From NCBI GenBank assembly GCA_024364735.1, contig JAGFNQ010007699.1, positions 44,368-108,367 on the forward strand: a DNA stretch of 64,000 nucleotides, written 5' to 3'. Origin of the DNA: Boesenbergia rotunda (taxonomy: Eukaryota; Streptophyta; Magnoliopsida; Zingiberales; Zingiberaceae). Under the pieces are notes generated by a model. That model was not told where the DNA came from, did no database searches, and saw only the letters and a program-made list of their open reading frames with translations. The position numbers were made by a program, and so were the translations under genes. Below are positions 10,860 through 21,754 of the stretch, one piece after another (within the stretch, counting starts at the first letter, position 1; every line of letters starts with the position of its first letter).

Positions 10860-12110
10860 GTAGATCTTGGTTGGATATCGGGTGCACCCAGCCCAGACCA
10901 AGCCTGAATACCCCGGGCACCCGTAGCACCGCGAGGTATTGGGGATTATATTTCATGGTCGGGTGTCTGTAGAACTCAGATCAAGCCTAAGTACCCCAGG
11001 CATCCACAGCACTGCGAGATATTAGAGTTTTGATTTCTTAATTGGGCATCTGTAGCACCCAGGCCAAGCCTAAGTACCCCGGGCATCCGCAGCACCACGA
11101 GGTATTATGGTTTTGATTTCTTGGTTGGGCATCCGTGACACCCAGACCAAGCCTAAGTACCCCGGGCATCTACAACACCACGAGGTATTAGGATTTTGAT
11201 TTCTTAGTCGGGCATCCGTAGCACCCAAACCAAGCCTATGTACCCCGGGCATCCGCAGCACCACGAGGCATTAGGGTTTTGATTTCTTGGTTGGGCATCC
11301 GTAGCACCCAGACCAAGCCTAAGTACCTCGGGCATCAGAAGCACCGCGAGATATTAGGATTTTGATTCTTGGTTGGGCGTCTGTAACACCCAGACCAAGC
11401 CTAAGTACCCCGGGCATCTGCAACACCGCGAGGTATTAGGGTTTTGGTTTCTTGGTTGGGAGTCCGTAGCACCCAGACTAAGCCTAAGTACCCCGGGCAT
11501 CCACAGCACCGCGAGGTATTAGGGTTTTGATTTCTTAGTTGGGCATCTTTAGCACCCAGACCAAGCATAACTACCTCAGGCATCCGCAGCACCGCGAGGT
11601 ATTAGGGTTTCGAATCTTGGTTGGGCGTCTGGATCACCCAAACCAAGCTTAAGTACCCCGGGAATCCACAGCACCACGAGGTATTAGGGTTTTAGTTTCT
11701 TGGTTGGGAGTCCATAGCACCCAGACCAAACCTAAGTACCCCGGGCATCCGCAGCACCGGGAGGTATTAGGGTTTTGATTTCTTGGTTGGACATCCGTAA
11801 CACCCAGACCAAGTCTAAGTACCTCGGGCATCCGCAGTACCGTAAGGTATTAGGGTTTCGATTCATGGTTGGGCGCCTATAACACCCAGACCAAGCCTAA
11901 GTACCCCAAGCATTCGCAGCAACGCGAGGTATTAGAGTTATGGTTTCTTGGTTGGGAGTCCTAGCACTTAGACCAAGTCTAAGTATCCCGAGCATCCGCA
12001 ACACCGCGAGGTATTAGGGTTTTGGTTTCATGGCTGGGAGTCCGTAGCACCCAGACTAAGCCTATGTACCCCGGGCATCCGCAGCACCACGAGGTATTAG
12101 AGTTTTTGTT
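10860..12110. repeat. Tandem array, about 83-bp unit, about 15 copies
   Basis: Successive units share aagcctaagtaccccgggca, then a tract like cgcagcaccgcgaggtatta, ending in ttcttggttgggcat. Starts at about 11066, 11149, 11232 and 11315 give a spacing of 83 bp. Copies differ by scattered substitutions and short indels. It lies between protease and the extra ORF, where pol has been lost. Confidence 0.9.
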
Positions 12111-12303
12111 TAACGTATGGGTACTTGTGCGAGGGCATGTTTATTTATTTCATGAATTTGCTGCAAAGCAGCAAGAACACATTGGCAAGTACACAGTATG
12201 CGACACACATCTTACCGGGGGTGTCCAGACTGGAGATAGTTGGCCTGATATAACTTTGTGAGCCTTTCATTCCTGTCCTTCTGTGCATGGCCGCTTCCTC
12301 TGG

Positions 12304-13126
12304 TTAGTCTTCCTGCGCCCTCGGGTTCTTCCAGGACTCCGCTCTGACTTCCCCACTGTAGCATCGCCGAGACACCAAATATTGGTCCTCTTTGACTTCA
12401 GCCACTCGGTCGCCAATCGGGAATTTTATCTTCTAGTGGTAGACAGAGACCACCGCCTGGAAGACACTGAGCGCCGGGCGGCCCAAGATAGCGTTGTAGG
12501 ATGAGTGAGCATCTACGATCAAGAAGAGTGCCCTCCTGGTCCTCTCGAGCACGCCTCTACCCAGCAATAGAGATAGGGTGATTTGCCCTATCAGTTGTAC
12601 TCGATATCCGGTGAAGCCGAACAACGGGGTCGAGACCGGAAGTAGTTCATCCTCGTCAATCTGCATTTGGTCCAACGCGGCTTTGTACAAGATGTTCACG
12701 AAACTCCCTGTATCCACGAAGATGTGCTTGACCTCATAGTTAGCGATGCGGGCAAGGATCACCAAGGCGTCTTCATGGGGAGCTTCCACCTCTTCCAAGT
12801 CTTCGGGGTCGAAGGAGATCGTAGGGCCTCGATCCTGGCTCCGACTTGTCCCAATTGCATAGTTCTCCAGACGTCGGGTGTTGGATTTCCTGGCCCGATA
12901 GGAATCTCCCCTAGTGGGTCCTCCGGAGATAACTCTCACATGTCCAGAGGGTGGGCCGCATGCAGGGGTCTTGCCCTTCTGGGGGTCTCTTTCCAAGGAG
13001 GGAGATCTGCGAGGTGCTGGCCCCCGGCTCCTTCCCCTAGACCAAGATCGGGACCGGTGTCGGATCTCGTTCTCTCCCAACTGCCTCCGTCTGGGAGAAA
13101 AGCTTCGCCGAGGGGAATTTCGACGA
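12304..13126 (-). pseudogene. Gypsy gag C-terminus and aspartic protease, interrupted
   Basis: On the minus strand this continues the gag frame from the other side of the solo LTR. It begins with a basic, Arg/Ser-rich nucleic-acid-binding region (RSRSWSRGRSRG) and runs into a retropepsin-like domain with the active-site motif VDTGSFVNILY (about 12705-12675) and a downstream AILGRP segment. A stop at 12433-12435 replaces a codon usually occupied by Gln. The frame then continues to a TAA at 12304. Reverse transcriptase should follow but is missing; the tandem array begins about 190 bp later. Confidence 0.75.
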
Positions 13127-13131
13127 TACCC
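13127..13131. repeat. Target site duplication TACCC (left)
   Basis: TACCC here is repeated at 15887-15891 directly after the inserted solo LTR. Removing the insert and one TACCC joins the gag frame without a shift. Confidence 0.9.
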
Positions 13132-15886
13132 TGATAAGCACCATTTTATTGATTATTTTAATTGCTAAAATCCATGTTTGACCCATGTTTTTATTGCTTA
13201 ATTATGATTTTACCCTAGGTTTTGGAACTTTATCTTATTTTGGACTTAATTATAAAATTACATAATTTTTGGATTATTTGGCCACTAATTTTCTGATATA
13301 TTTTTTGTAGGCAAGAAAGGATCCTGGACCTAGGGCATATTGGGTCAAACTTGAGTCGGATGTGAACCGGATCGAATTATCAAGCCTACGATTAATCCGG
13401 GCCGTCCGATTCAAGAGCGGCTAGATCTGAGCCATCCGGGACGATCTGAAGCAATCCGAGCTAGGGTTAGGGTTGATCAAGCTCTATGATCAAGATCTGA
13501 AGGTTTCATCCCAATCAGAGCTAAATCAACCGTTGGATCAAGCAAGGAGGGCTCTAGAGCGTCCATTCACAGATAGAGTTGATATGGATCATCCGTTGCA
13601 TATCTGGAGGATCCGAGCTACCACGAGGCAGATCCTGACCCCAGATCATCATCATAAAAGTTTGGCTCCAATCAGAGCAAGATCAGCCGTTGGATCTCCT
13701 CCAATCAATCACAGCCGTCCGTTGATAACTATTTAATCAAAAACGCTGCGCAGTCTTCCCTGTCGCGTCTCCGCCGCAGTTCTTCTTCTTCAGCGTGTTC
13801 TTAATTTCTTAGCTAGATTTCTTCATCAAGGAGGCGCGATCCTTCAATCCATTATCAAAGCAAGGGCTAGGCTAGTGAAGAGAATCTCAGCGAGGTTTCA
13901 GAATCGATTTCTGCTCAATAGCAAGGTTGCGCGAGGTTTCGGCAGTCTGCTATCCGACTTCGACGAACTCAGCTGCATTCCATTTCCACCACATCCGAGC
14001 TGACCAGAGGGGTTCCCTGGAAGGTTTCGGTCACTCTCAAATCCATTTCGCAAGCCACAAAAGTGAGATTGAAGAATTCGGAAGCTGATTTCAGTTTGAG
14101 CAGGTTTTGGTCTGTTTCAGTAGCAGAGACGTATCTTCACTGATTTGCAGAGCTTGCGGGTCCGAGGTTCTCCCTTGATTGACAACCAAGGAGCTCTTGA
14201 ATTGGAAAAGGGTTGAGGAGTAGTTTAGATCCTTAATTTCCAATGTTTTTGTAGCTGTAATTTCATTACTACACTTGTTCTGTTCTGCATTTTCGTTTCA
14301 GATTAGTTAACTTGGTTTAATGCTTTGTTCTAGCTGTAATTTAGCTTTAAATCTTCAAGCAAGTAGTTAGCTAGCTAGTTTAGTTAATGTTTCACTTAAT
14401 TTTAGTTTATTTCTGTTTAAAACCTTGCGTGCCAATTCCTGTTAATGTTTCTGAATTTCTGTTCATGCGTGCCAGTTTGCTTCTGATTTTGCAGCTCTTG
14501 CGAATTCAGTTTATGTCTAAGTGGATGCCTGCAATTTAAGACAACATCTAGTTAGCTAATGCATTTGCTTTAAGTTTGTTTAGTTTTCAATTCAAATTCT
14601 GCAGTTAAGTTCAGTTAGCTGCTTATAAGTTCCATTTCACTCAGCAGTTTCAGTTTTATTTTGCAATGTATCAGTTCAATGTTTCGGAAGTTTGAATCAA
14701 GGGAACTTTAGTTTTTTTTCCGAGTCTCATTGGAAACATAGAATGTGCACTCGAATTTAGATTGATTTGATCGTGTGTGTCTGCATTTGAAGTGTTTCCT
14801 TAATTTGCACTCATCATTTCTGCAATTTCTGCAGTTTCGATTAGTACTTCTAATAAAGTGTTAAGTGCAGTCTCAGTTCTGGATTGGATCAAGATTCATA
14901 CACCTTGTAGTATACTTTATGCTCGGATTTAGCTTGCCTTCATTAGCCTCTGAAATCTGATCAGTTATTTAAATTCTGCATTCCATGTATCAATGTTTTC
15001 AGAATTCATTTTATGCACTTGGAGCAATTTCTGCATATCAGTTTTGCATCCGAATTTCTGCTTCACATCCAATTGTCTCTGAATTCTGCAATTAAATTGG
15101 TTGTTTCAAAGTTATCAGCTTTATATCAGTTATAGTTTTGCATTGAGTCTGAAACTGAATCTCTGCACACAGCTCTGCATTAATTCTTGCATCTCATTTC
15201 TGAAACTGACTTTCGATTGCTGCAATCCAGCTTCTAATCTGTCATCCAATGTTAATTTCGGCAATCCATCAGTTATCTCTCAAGTGCAGTTTGTTGTATT
15301 TGATCTGATGATCCCTTTCTGCATTCCCGCATTCATAGAATTAAGTTTAGTGATTTCAACTCTGCATTCTAGCATTTCTGCACTTAGCTCAGTTCTGTTT
15401 CTAGTTGAAGGCTTGTGGTATCAAATGAGTTTCGGAATTGATTTTGCATTGGATTGTCTTTAGATTGCTTGAATTGTGCTTATTGCTTAGCATTTGTTTT
15501 ACCTTGAATCAGATTTGCTCCCCAGATTAGGGTAAGTTGCAAATAAGCTCCAAATTATTTGAGTACATTGGTTGAATGATAACTTGCTATCACTTGTTAA
15601 GTTCCATGGTTGAATTTTCCTTCATTCTCATTGTGTTCTCATTTTAAATTGAAACCCAAAACCCAGATTTTAACTTGAAACCCGAAATTCACAAACGACA
15701 TAAATACAAGCGCGAATCAAACATGACAACTAGCCCCGAGAAAAATACGACCTGTGGCCCCTATATTACATTTTCATACTTTTGATTGTAAAAGGGTTTC
15801 CAGCATTTCATTCATTCATTTATACATTAAAATTTGATGAGCCCACACTTTCGTGACAACTTTAATTAGTATATCTGGGCTTGTCA
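13132..15886 (+). mobile_element. Solo LTR (2.75 kb) inserted in gypsy gag
   Basis: Starts TGATAAGC and ends GCTTGTCA, so the termini are short inverted repeats with TG and CA ends, flanked by the 5-bp duplication TACCC. It has no gag, pol, primer site or polypurine tract, so it is best read as a solo LTR left by recombination. A long LTR with this start is compatible with a Tekay/Del-type gypsy family, but that is inference, and orientation is assumed. The interior is AT-rich with many TCTGCA and TTTCTG words at 14250-15470; short ORFs (for example 15101-15463) look like chance. Confidence 0.8.
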
Positions 15887-15891
15887 TACCC
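15887..15891. repeat. Target site duplication TACCC (right)
   Basis: Exact match to 13127-13131. Confidence 0.9.
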
Positions 15892-17052
15892 CGTCTTCTT
15901 CCACTTCTTCCGAGGTTTAGGGTCTGCCTTTTCACTCAATTTTTTCTTCAAGGCATGACATTCCTCAACGGAGTGTGTCGTACTGCCATGGAAACCGCAG
16001 TACTTCATCAGTGGCTCCGGCTGCTCGTTGTCCACTGTCTCGACCAGTTTTCGCCTGCCAGCCCACTGGTCCTTCCCTAGGTGAAGGTCTTTTCCTCGGG
16101 CTGGGGGCGGGGGTTCCCTCCTCTCGGATCGGGTAACGACCTGAGGGGGGATTCCGGCTGGTTCCTTATGACGGGCGAACTGCACCTCCTCCACATTGAC
16201 GTGTTTGACAGAGCGCCCTAGCAAGTCGTCAAAACTGGTGGGCGACTTCTTCACCAGAGATCTGAAGAAATCCCCTTCCGCAAGCCCCTGAGTGCAAGCA
16301 CTGACGAGGATCTCCGACGTCGCTGTTGGCACATTCTGTGCCACCCGGTTGAACCGTTGGATGAACTCTTTGAGTGGTTCCTTCGGCTTTTGTTTGAGAG
16401 CAAACAAGTTTAATGTCATCTTCTGATAACGACGACTATTGGCAAAGTGGTGGAGGAAGGTGGTTCTAAACTCCATGAAGGAGTTGATAGAACCCAGGGG
16501 CAGCCTCTGGAACTATCGTTCGGCCACTTCGGATAGGGTGTTCAAGAACACCCGACACTTTACCCCATCGGTATACTGGTGGAGGAGCGCCGCATTTTCG
16601 AACTTGTAGACATGATCCTCCGGATCTGCCTTCCCGTCATATTCGGTAATCCCCGATCCGCGAAACTGCTTCGACATGGGGTCTTCCACAATCTCCGACG
16701 AGAAGAGAGTAGACGGAGCCTTAAGGGAGGACTTAGGTTCCTCTCTCTTCCCCTGCCCCTCTTCGTGTCTCAGTGCACTAGAGGCTACCGAGTTGGCCTT
16801 CTCAATATCTTCAGGGGAGTCTTGCCGGTGTTCTGGGGCTGCGCCGGCGCATCGCCCCGATGGCGTGACGGATCTTCGTGATTGAGGGTGTGAGATGGAG
16901 ACTCTGGGGATCTCCTCCCGCATAGAAACACCTCGCTGTGAGGTGGCGTGCTCAATTTGGTGCTATTCGAGCACCTCTTTGACGTCGTTGGCCACCAAGC
17001 GATCCAGTTCCTCCTTTGTCATGACAATGGGTTGTCTCGTCGGTTCTGCCAT
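15892..17052 (-). pseudogene. gag: gag of Tat-type gypsy element, N-terminal part
   Basis: From the ATG at 17052 the minus strand encodes a plant gypsy gag (retrotransposon gag family). It has a variable N-terminus, then a capsid-like helical domain with YDGKADPEDHVYKFE, FRTTFLHHFANSRR and LKEFIQRFNRVAQNV, then a basic tail with a CX2-type region (KYCGFHGSTTHSVEEC, a CCHC-like knuckle). Two in-frame stops are visible: near 16970 (a TAG after LEVLE) and near 16512 (a TAG at a position normally Trp). The frame reaches the TACCC insertion point at 15891, where the solo LTR splits it, and resumes at 13126. Confidence 0.8.
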
Positions 17053-17081
17053 CGGTGCTCCTTCTGATGTTTTACTAATTT

Positions 17082-17097
17082 CCCACAGACGACGCCA
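17082..17097 (-). other. Primer binding site of Tat-type gypsy element
   Basis: The minus strand reads TGGCGTCGTCTGTGGG four bases inside the LTR end at 17102. This is the form of primer site seen next to Tat-lineage LTRs. I do not assign the tRNA with certainty. Confidence 0.6.
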
Positions 17098-17101
17098 AAC
17101 T

Positions 17102-17840
17102 TGTTCCGGAAGGAATCGACGTCGACGGCCAGTCACCTGGGTTTAGCCCACGCGGATGCTGACGCTAGAGGAGGAACTCCACTTCCTACAAGATTAACAC
17201 GAGCGATAGGGGAATAAGCCAGAATTTGTCCGACGGAGCCCACTCCGACGCTCAAGTCAGTGCCTTGATGGAAGAGATGAGAAGAAGACAAGAAGGTATG
17301 TGAGTAGTAGAGAAGGTGTAACCCCTTTATCGGAGGGGTTGGAGTACCTTTTATACCTACGGCGGCTGCCTTCATGCGTCCCCACGATCTGTGTCACGTC
17401 CCCCCGTTTATCGGTTACGAGATGATCTTTGAAACAGTCCACGCCGTCATTATGTTTGGCCCGTTGCGACATTTGGGGGTCATGATGACTCCGTGATAGT
17501 GGGGATGGTTATCCGCAGATCCGAGAAAAGGGGGATCGTTACTTGAGGCCGAATGCTTCTTGGGCTTCGCTCCCCCGAGGTGATCTCGGGGTCTTCTGGC
17601 TCGGGGGGGGGGGCCCGGGCACTCCGCTTCCTCGAGTTGGTCAGGGCCCGGCTTCCCGAGGTGATCCCAGGAGAGGGTTTTCTGATTTGATCTCCGGTGC
17701 GTGTTTACCGAGAGGGGTCGGGGGATCCCCTTCCCGAGAGGGTCCCGGGAGCTCCAAAAATAGAGTCACTCAGACTCACTACATCTTGCCACCCAGCTTC
17801 TTCAGCCCACGTGTCCGCCACGAGGTACTCAACCCCATCA
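17102..17840 (-). mobile_element. 5' LTR of Tat-type gypsy element
   Basis: Matches 5553-6265 throughout, with a few small indels (for example a longer G run near 17606). Minus strand starts TGATGGGG and ends GGAACA, followed by the primer site. Confidence 0.88.
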
Positions 17841-18000
17841 TTCCATTTTCTTTCTTCCATCGAAGACTGACTTGATCGTCGGAGGGCCTTACCGGGGACT
17901 TCTCCCGGTGGGTTGTTGATGGTCATCTTTCTTGCAGTTCGGAGCCAGCATCAGCGATGCTTAGGTCCATCTCACTTTTGGGAGTCTACCTCACTCTGCG
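17841..18000 (+). mobile_element. Right part of the older LTR split by the gypsy element
   Basis: Resumes after the gypsy element with a pyrimidine-rich stretch and a GC-rich segment (gtcggagggccttaccggggact) like the R/U5 end of gypsy LTRs. Its natural partner is 4638-5552. The right boundary is not clear; it is probably between 17940 and 18000. Confidence 0.4.
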
Positions 18001-18510
18001 ATAGGATCAACTACCAACTCGATATAAAACGCATCCAACCTACAAAAAAATGATCCCAAAAAAATGATCCCAAATAACACGCATCCAACCTACACAAAAA
18101 ACTCGATCGAGCTCGATCATGAATACATCAAGGAATCACGGATACATCAAAGAGTTAACTCATCTACTTATCTCAGGCCGGAAGATCAATAATATCAACT
18201 CATCTCATCCCTTATATCAGACCGGATCAATTAATCATCAAATTATCCCCTTATCTCCGACCTGATCAATAATAATTAATGCAACTCATCCCCTTATCTC
18301 AGACCTGATCAACAATAATTAATCTATCTTTTTTTTTTAATCAATTTCCATGCAGACGAATATTTTAATTTAGAGAAAAAATTTCTTTCATCTCCAGCCA
18401 CTTATCTCAGACGGGATAAATGATTTCAACTCATCTTTATCTTAGACAGGATCAATAAATCATCAAATCAACTAAACTCATTCCCTTGTCTTAGACCTGA
18501 TCAATAATGA
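18001..18510. repeat. Degenerate AT-rich repeats, about 50-70 bp units
   Basis: Several imperfect copies of a unit like cttatctcagacctgatcaa followed by an AT-rich linker (about 18170, 18215, 18255, 18295, 18400, 18445, 18487). A shorter direct repeat (acgcatccaacctaca) occurs at about 18029 and 18079. Related sequence continues after the TIR element at 20440-20530, so the element inserted into this repeat. Confidence 0.6.
18508..18510. repeat. Candidate 3-bp target duplication TGA (left)
   Basis: TGA directly precedes the left TIR and directly follows the right TIR at 20385-20387. PIF/Harbinger elements make 3-bp duplications (usually TWA), so TGA is a near fit. Confidence 0.5.
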
Positions 18511-18738
18511 GGGGGCGCTTGGTAGACGGGTTTAAGAGGCTGGAATGGGAATCAAATATGTTTCATTCTCATATATGATGCTTGGTAGATGAAAACCGGA
18601 ATCAATGTATAATTTTGATACCCTTAATTTGATAACCTACTCACCCGCAGTTATCACTAAACTCATTCCTCCCTTCTCATTTTTTTTTTCTCGCAGACAG
18701 CAAAGCCCTCGCACGCCGCGTCGACTCCCCCTCCCCAT

Positions 18739-18900
18739 CGCGTCTCTCATCTCCTTCTCCAGCCGCCGCTCTTCTCCCCCTCCCCACCTCGCGTCTCTCA
18801 TCTCCTTCTCCAGCTGCCGCTCTTCTCCCCCTCCCCACCTCGCGTCCCCTCCTTCTCCAGGCGCCGCCTCTTTCTGCAGGCGCCGCCTCCTTCTGCAGGC
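18739..18900 (+). repeat. 51-bp tandem repeat and short GC-rich repeats in captured 5' region
   Basis: cgcgtctctc recurs at 18739 and 18790 and, changed, at 18841, giving a 51-bp unit. Immediately after come about three copies of a 16-bp unit containing tgcaggcgccgcct. The strand is pyrimidine-rich, as in plant 5' untranslated regions. Confidence 0.8.
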
Positions 18901-18975
18901 GCCGCCCACTTCTCCCCTCTCCAAGAGTCTCCAAAATCGAGGTGCGTAGCTGCGGCGTAGACAGCAGTGGAAGCC

Positions 18976-19222
18976 ATGGCTGAGGGCTTTGTCGAGGAGG
19001 ACAACCTCGAGGCCATCATCACCAGAATCGAGTTGAAATCCCGCAAGATCGAGAGATTGCTCAAGCAGTAAGTTCCGATCGCAACCCTAAGCCTCGATCC
19101 ACGATAGATCCACCAAGTTCTGACTTCCCGCTTAAGCCCCAATGCCGCCTTCCTGATGGCAGATCGAAGCCGGTGGAACCGTTGAAGACGGCATTGGAAG
19201 GTTCGAATGTGAAAACCAGAGA
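18976..19222 (+). pseudogene. ARPC5: Captured fragment of ARPC5 (Arp2/3 complex subunit 5)
   Basis: The ATG at 18976 opens a frame matching the N-terminus of plant ARPC5, the 16-kDa subunit of the Arp2/3 actin-nucleating complex: MAEGFVEEDNLEAIITRIE, then KSRKIERLLK. Exon 1 ends at 19067 at a GTAAGT donor. The intron (19068-19162, 95 bp) ends in CAG. Exon 2 continues in phase with KPVEPLKTALEGS and VKTRDQ. Resemblance then stops at about 19222, well short of the full subunit of about 130 residues, and the frame ends at a TAG near 19268. Intron retention shows capture at the DNA level. It cannot make a working subunit. Confidence 0.85.
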
Positions 19223-19603
19223 CCAATCTCATGAATTTGATGCCCACCTTATACTCCACAGTTTTTAGGACACCCACCTTATACTACATTGTCAAATACT
19301 TGATTCGGTGAGAAAATACAATTGGATAGGGAAAAAAAACATTGTTCACTCAATATATCTCCAGAATTGAAATTTTGTCAGCTCAGCAGTTTGAAGTTGC
19401 TTTGTGAGGTTTATTTTTATGTAATTTCCTGTTGTTTATGGATTAATGATTATGTGATTAACTGATTATGTTGGGATTGTATAGTTAGGCAATGTTGATT
19501 TGGAATATTACCATCAATGTAGCAACTCTTTCTTAAGTCCATATTTCACCAAGCATTCCGCGAGGATGATCGTGCGGCAGGGTCAGTCATCCTCAGAGTA
19601 ACA

Positions 19604-19891
19604 ATGTACACTTGCGTAGTGTGGACAGTGAATTGCCAATTAGCAATCTACCTCAGCTATTTCACATGGATCCAACACTTTGTTATATGGGGAAGCATCC
19701 TAGTTTGGTACATTTTCCTAGTGATTTATGGTTTCTTCCCGCCAATGATATCCTCAAGTGCATACCAGGTTTTTCTAGAAGCCTGTGCCTCAAGTCCTCT
19801 TTATTGGATGACTATTCTCTTGGTCATTATTTCTGCCCTACTACCTCACTTTTTCTTCTCCTCCATACGAGAGACAGTATTCCCCAAATAC
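19604..19891 (+). pseudogene. Captured C-terminal exon of a P4-type phospholipid flippase (ALA family)
   Basis: The open frame from 19604 encodes the last membrane-spanning region of plant aminophospholipid ATPases: YTCVVWTVNCQLAIYLSYF, then TWIQHFVIWGSILVWY, YQVFLEACASSPLYW and ending near FPKY. Three hydrophobic helices are visible. In the intact family this segment sits at the C-terminal end of a protein of over 1000 residues, so only the tail is present and the catalytic P- and N-domains are missing. After 19891 the frame reads into unrelated sequence. It lies downstream of the ARPC5 fragment on the same strand, so one transcript could contain both. Confidence 0.85.
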
Positions 19892-20384
19892 CTCACTTTT
19901 GTACTTTTTTTTAGATTAGCATATGCCCATATTGTTACTTCATGAATTACTGGTAATTTTACCCAGTGCTATTCGATCCACCGTATCCAATGTAGGTTCA
20001 ATTCAACCGGTCAGGTTGATCCATCAAAACATTGTGTTTGTTTGATCCCAGTGCTAGAGGCAGGTTACTACGATTTCATAAAAGGAAGATATGATACGTC
20101 TTTTGGTTGCATCATTTCCAAGACTGCATATTTCATTATCAAATGTCTTTTTTAATAAAAATTAGTCAATAAATTTTTTATGTATTTAATTAGTAAGGAT
20201 AAAATTGTAAATTTTCTCTGATTCCCATTACTTTCTTATTCATACCAAGCAGCATCAATGGTAATTATACTCATTCCAGTATTTATACCAAGCACCATCA
20301 ATCCAGTAATCATTCCCATTGCCATTAACCCCTCAATGAAAACTCATTACCATTCTCATTACCGAATATATACCAAGCGCCCCC

Positions 20385-20387
20385 TGA
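20385..20387. repeat. Candidate 3-bp target duplication TGA (right)
   Basis: Matches 18508-18510, outside the right TIR. Confidence 0.5.
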
Positions 20388-21754
20388 CTAATGTATCATT
20401 TTTTTATTAATGTCCGGCTAAATAATACTCTTGAAGAAAAAACTCCTTCGGCTCATCATCAACTCGACTCATTCCCTTATCCACTTATCATCAACTCAAT
20501 TCATTCCCTTATCTTATCAACTCAATTTAAGATTGCAAACGGCGATTCATTCGTCTCCAGCACCTCTACTAACATGTTCTAGGACCAACACGAAAGAGAT
20601 AAATTACTGAGGCTACTAACTCGCAGGGGCTAGAATCTTGGTTCAGTGTAGGCAATTATATTGCAAATGAATTGAACATGTTCACGAGCTTTTCGAGCCG
20701 GCTTAAAAAATATTTAATTCGTATTTGAAATTATCGAATTCGATATAATTTTTTCGAGTTGAATTCGAACCTATACTATTTTGTTTAATTGCACGAACCG
20801 CTCATGAACCGAACTTGATCAAACTTTGATTTATTTGTATAATTTTAATTAAAATATGTTCAAATTATGTTCCAAATAATTTGAATATCAATTTTAAGTC
20901 ATTTCGAACTATAGTTCGATTATATTCCAATCGAGGTTCGAATAAGTCGAACTGAACTCGAATTGTATTTCGAACTTAGCTTGAACCAAAATTATTTATA
21001 TTTTGGGACTTCAAATAAAATTCAAATATCACTTATATTTTTTGAATTTGAACTCAAGGATCAATATTTCATATTATTCGATTAGGTTCGTTTGTACTTT
21101 CATAGGTAACAATCTAATATAATTAATAAAGAAAAATATAAAATTTTATAATCATAAAATACCACAAAAATTAATTTACAATTGTTACAAGTTGACCATC
21201 AAATACGATAAGATTAAATCTTGAGAAATTATATGGATAAAATTCACGTAGTTGCATCAAATTTTATTGTCAAAAGTCAAATATGAATTTTGTCACACAA
21301 ACAAACCATACAAAGGAGTAATTATATATGCCTCTAAAAAATAATCATTTGATTTTTGAAATTGCATATCAATTATAACACCATAAAATAAATCAATACA
21401 ATAATAATCTAAATTTATCATTTTGATGGGATGTTGTAAATCGATGGAAAATCAATTTCAATGTGATTGTATTTATTTATAGCTCCGGAAAAATATCTTC
21501 ATAAACTAAGCGACCTTAAAGATTGCATATTTTTTTTCTCTAAGGAAATCATGATTTAATGATTCTTTTTTTATTCTTAAAATCTTTTTTTTTTGCAAGT
21601 TCATGTATCATTTTTTTTGCGGCTGAGTGTGAGCAACTTACATTAGCTCCGTTCATGTTAATCCGGATATTGTAATTAGCTAATGCATGGAAAAAACTGA
21701 CACATTAATTTTATCATATTTTTATTTTTAAATTTTAACATCACAACACTCCTG
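20388..21754. other. AT-rich intergenic DNA with a TTCGAA-rich block
   Basis: No gene is seen. Between about 20680 and 21010 words such as ttcgaatt, gaactcgaatt and cgaacttgat recur on both strands, giving a palindromic, self-complementary block. Sequence at 20390-20440 (atcatttttttattaatgtc) resembles 22168-22220, a dispersed repeat pair around the small TIR element. Confidence 0.5.

Larger units (their letters stand above)
5553..17840 (-). mobile_element. Ty3/gypsy Tat-type LTR retrotransposon, pol-deleted, with nested solo LTR
   Basis: Two near-identical LTRs (5553-6265 and 17102-17840) bound a 10.8-kb interior. On the minus strand the order is 5' LTR, primer site, gag, protease, an 83-bp tandem array, an opposite-strand extra ORF, polypurine tract and 3' LTR. 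Reverse transcriptase, RNase H and integrase are absent, so this copy is defective. An extra ORF and tandem repeats between pol and the 3' LTR are known for Tat-lineage elements (Grande, RIRE2, Retand, Ogre). The flanking pentamers (TTCTG left, TTCCA right) match at only three positions, so a clean target duplication is not shown. The interior is interrupted by a solo LTR at 13132-15886. Confidence 0.8.
18511..20384 (+). mobile_element. TIR element (Harbinger-like) carrying host gene fragments
   Basis: The 14-bp termini GGGGGCGCTTGGTA and TACCAAGCGCCCCC are exact inverted repeats, flanked by TGA on both sides. Subterminal sequence is also inverted and repetitive (cattccc / gggaatg words; further copies of taccaagc at about 20246 and 20287). 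The interior holds a captured 5' untranslated region plus exons of ARPC5 and an exon of a P4-ATPase, both on the plus strand. No transposase is present. It is a non-autonomous, gene-capturing element comparable in kind to Pack-type transposons. Superfamily assignment rests only on TIR and TSD. Confidence 0.75.

Noticed and set aside
10860..12110. CRISPR-like or leucine-rich-repeat reading of the 83-bp array
   Set aside because: The units are contiguous without unique spacers and carry stops; it is a tandem repeat inside a plant retrotransposon.
12667..13168. Plus-strand ORFs of 84-155 codons
   Set aside because: They lie opposite the gypsy gag/protease frame, which has recognisable motifs on the minus strand.
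13132..15886. A host gene in the 2.75-kb insert
   Set aside because: TG/CA ends, TACCC duplications and the lack of any conserved frame make it a solo LTR.
18637..18934. Minus-strand Arg/Glu/Gly-rich ORFs
   Set aside because: Antisense of the 51-bp pyrimidine-rich repeats in the captured 5' untranslated region.
18976..19268. A functional ARPC5 gene
   Set aside because: Only two N-terminal exons are present, the frame ends in a stop and the rest of the subunit is absent.
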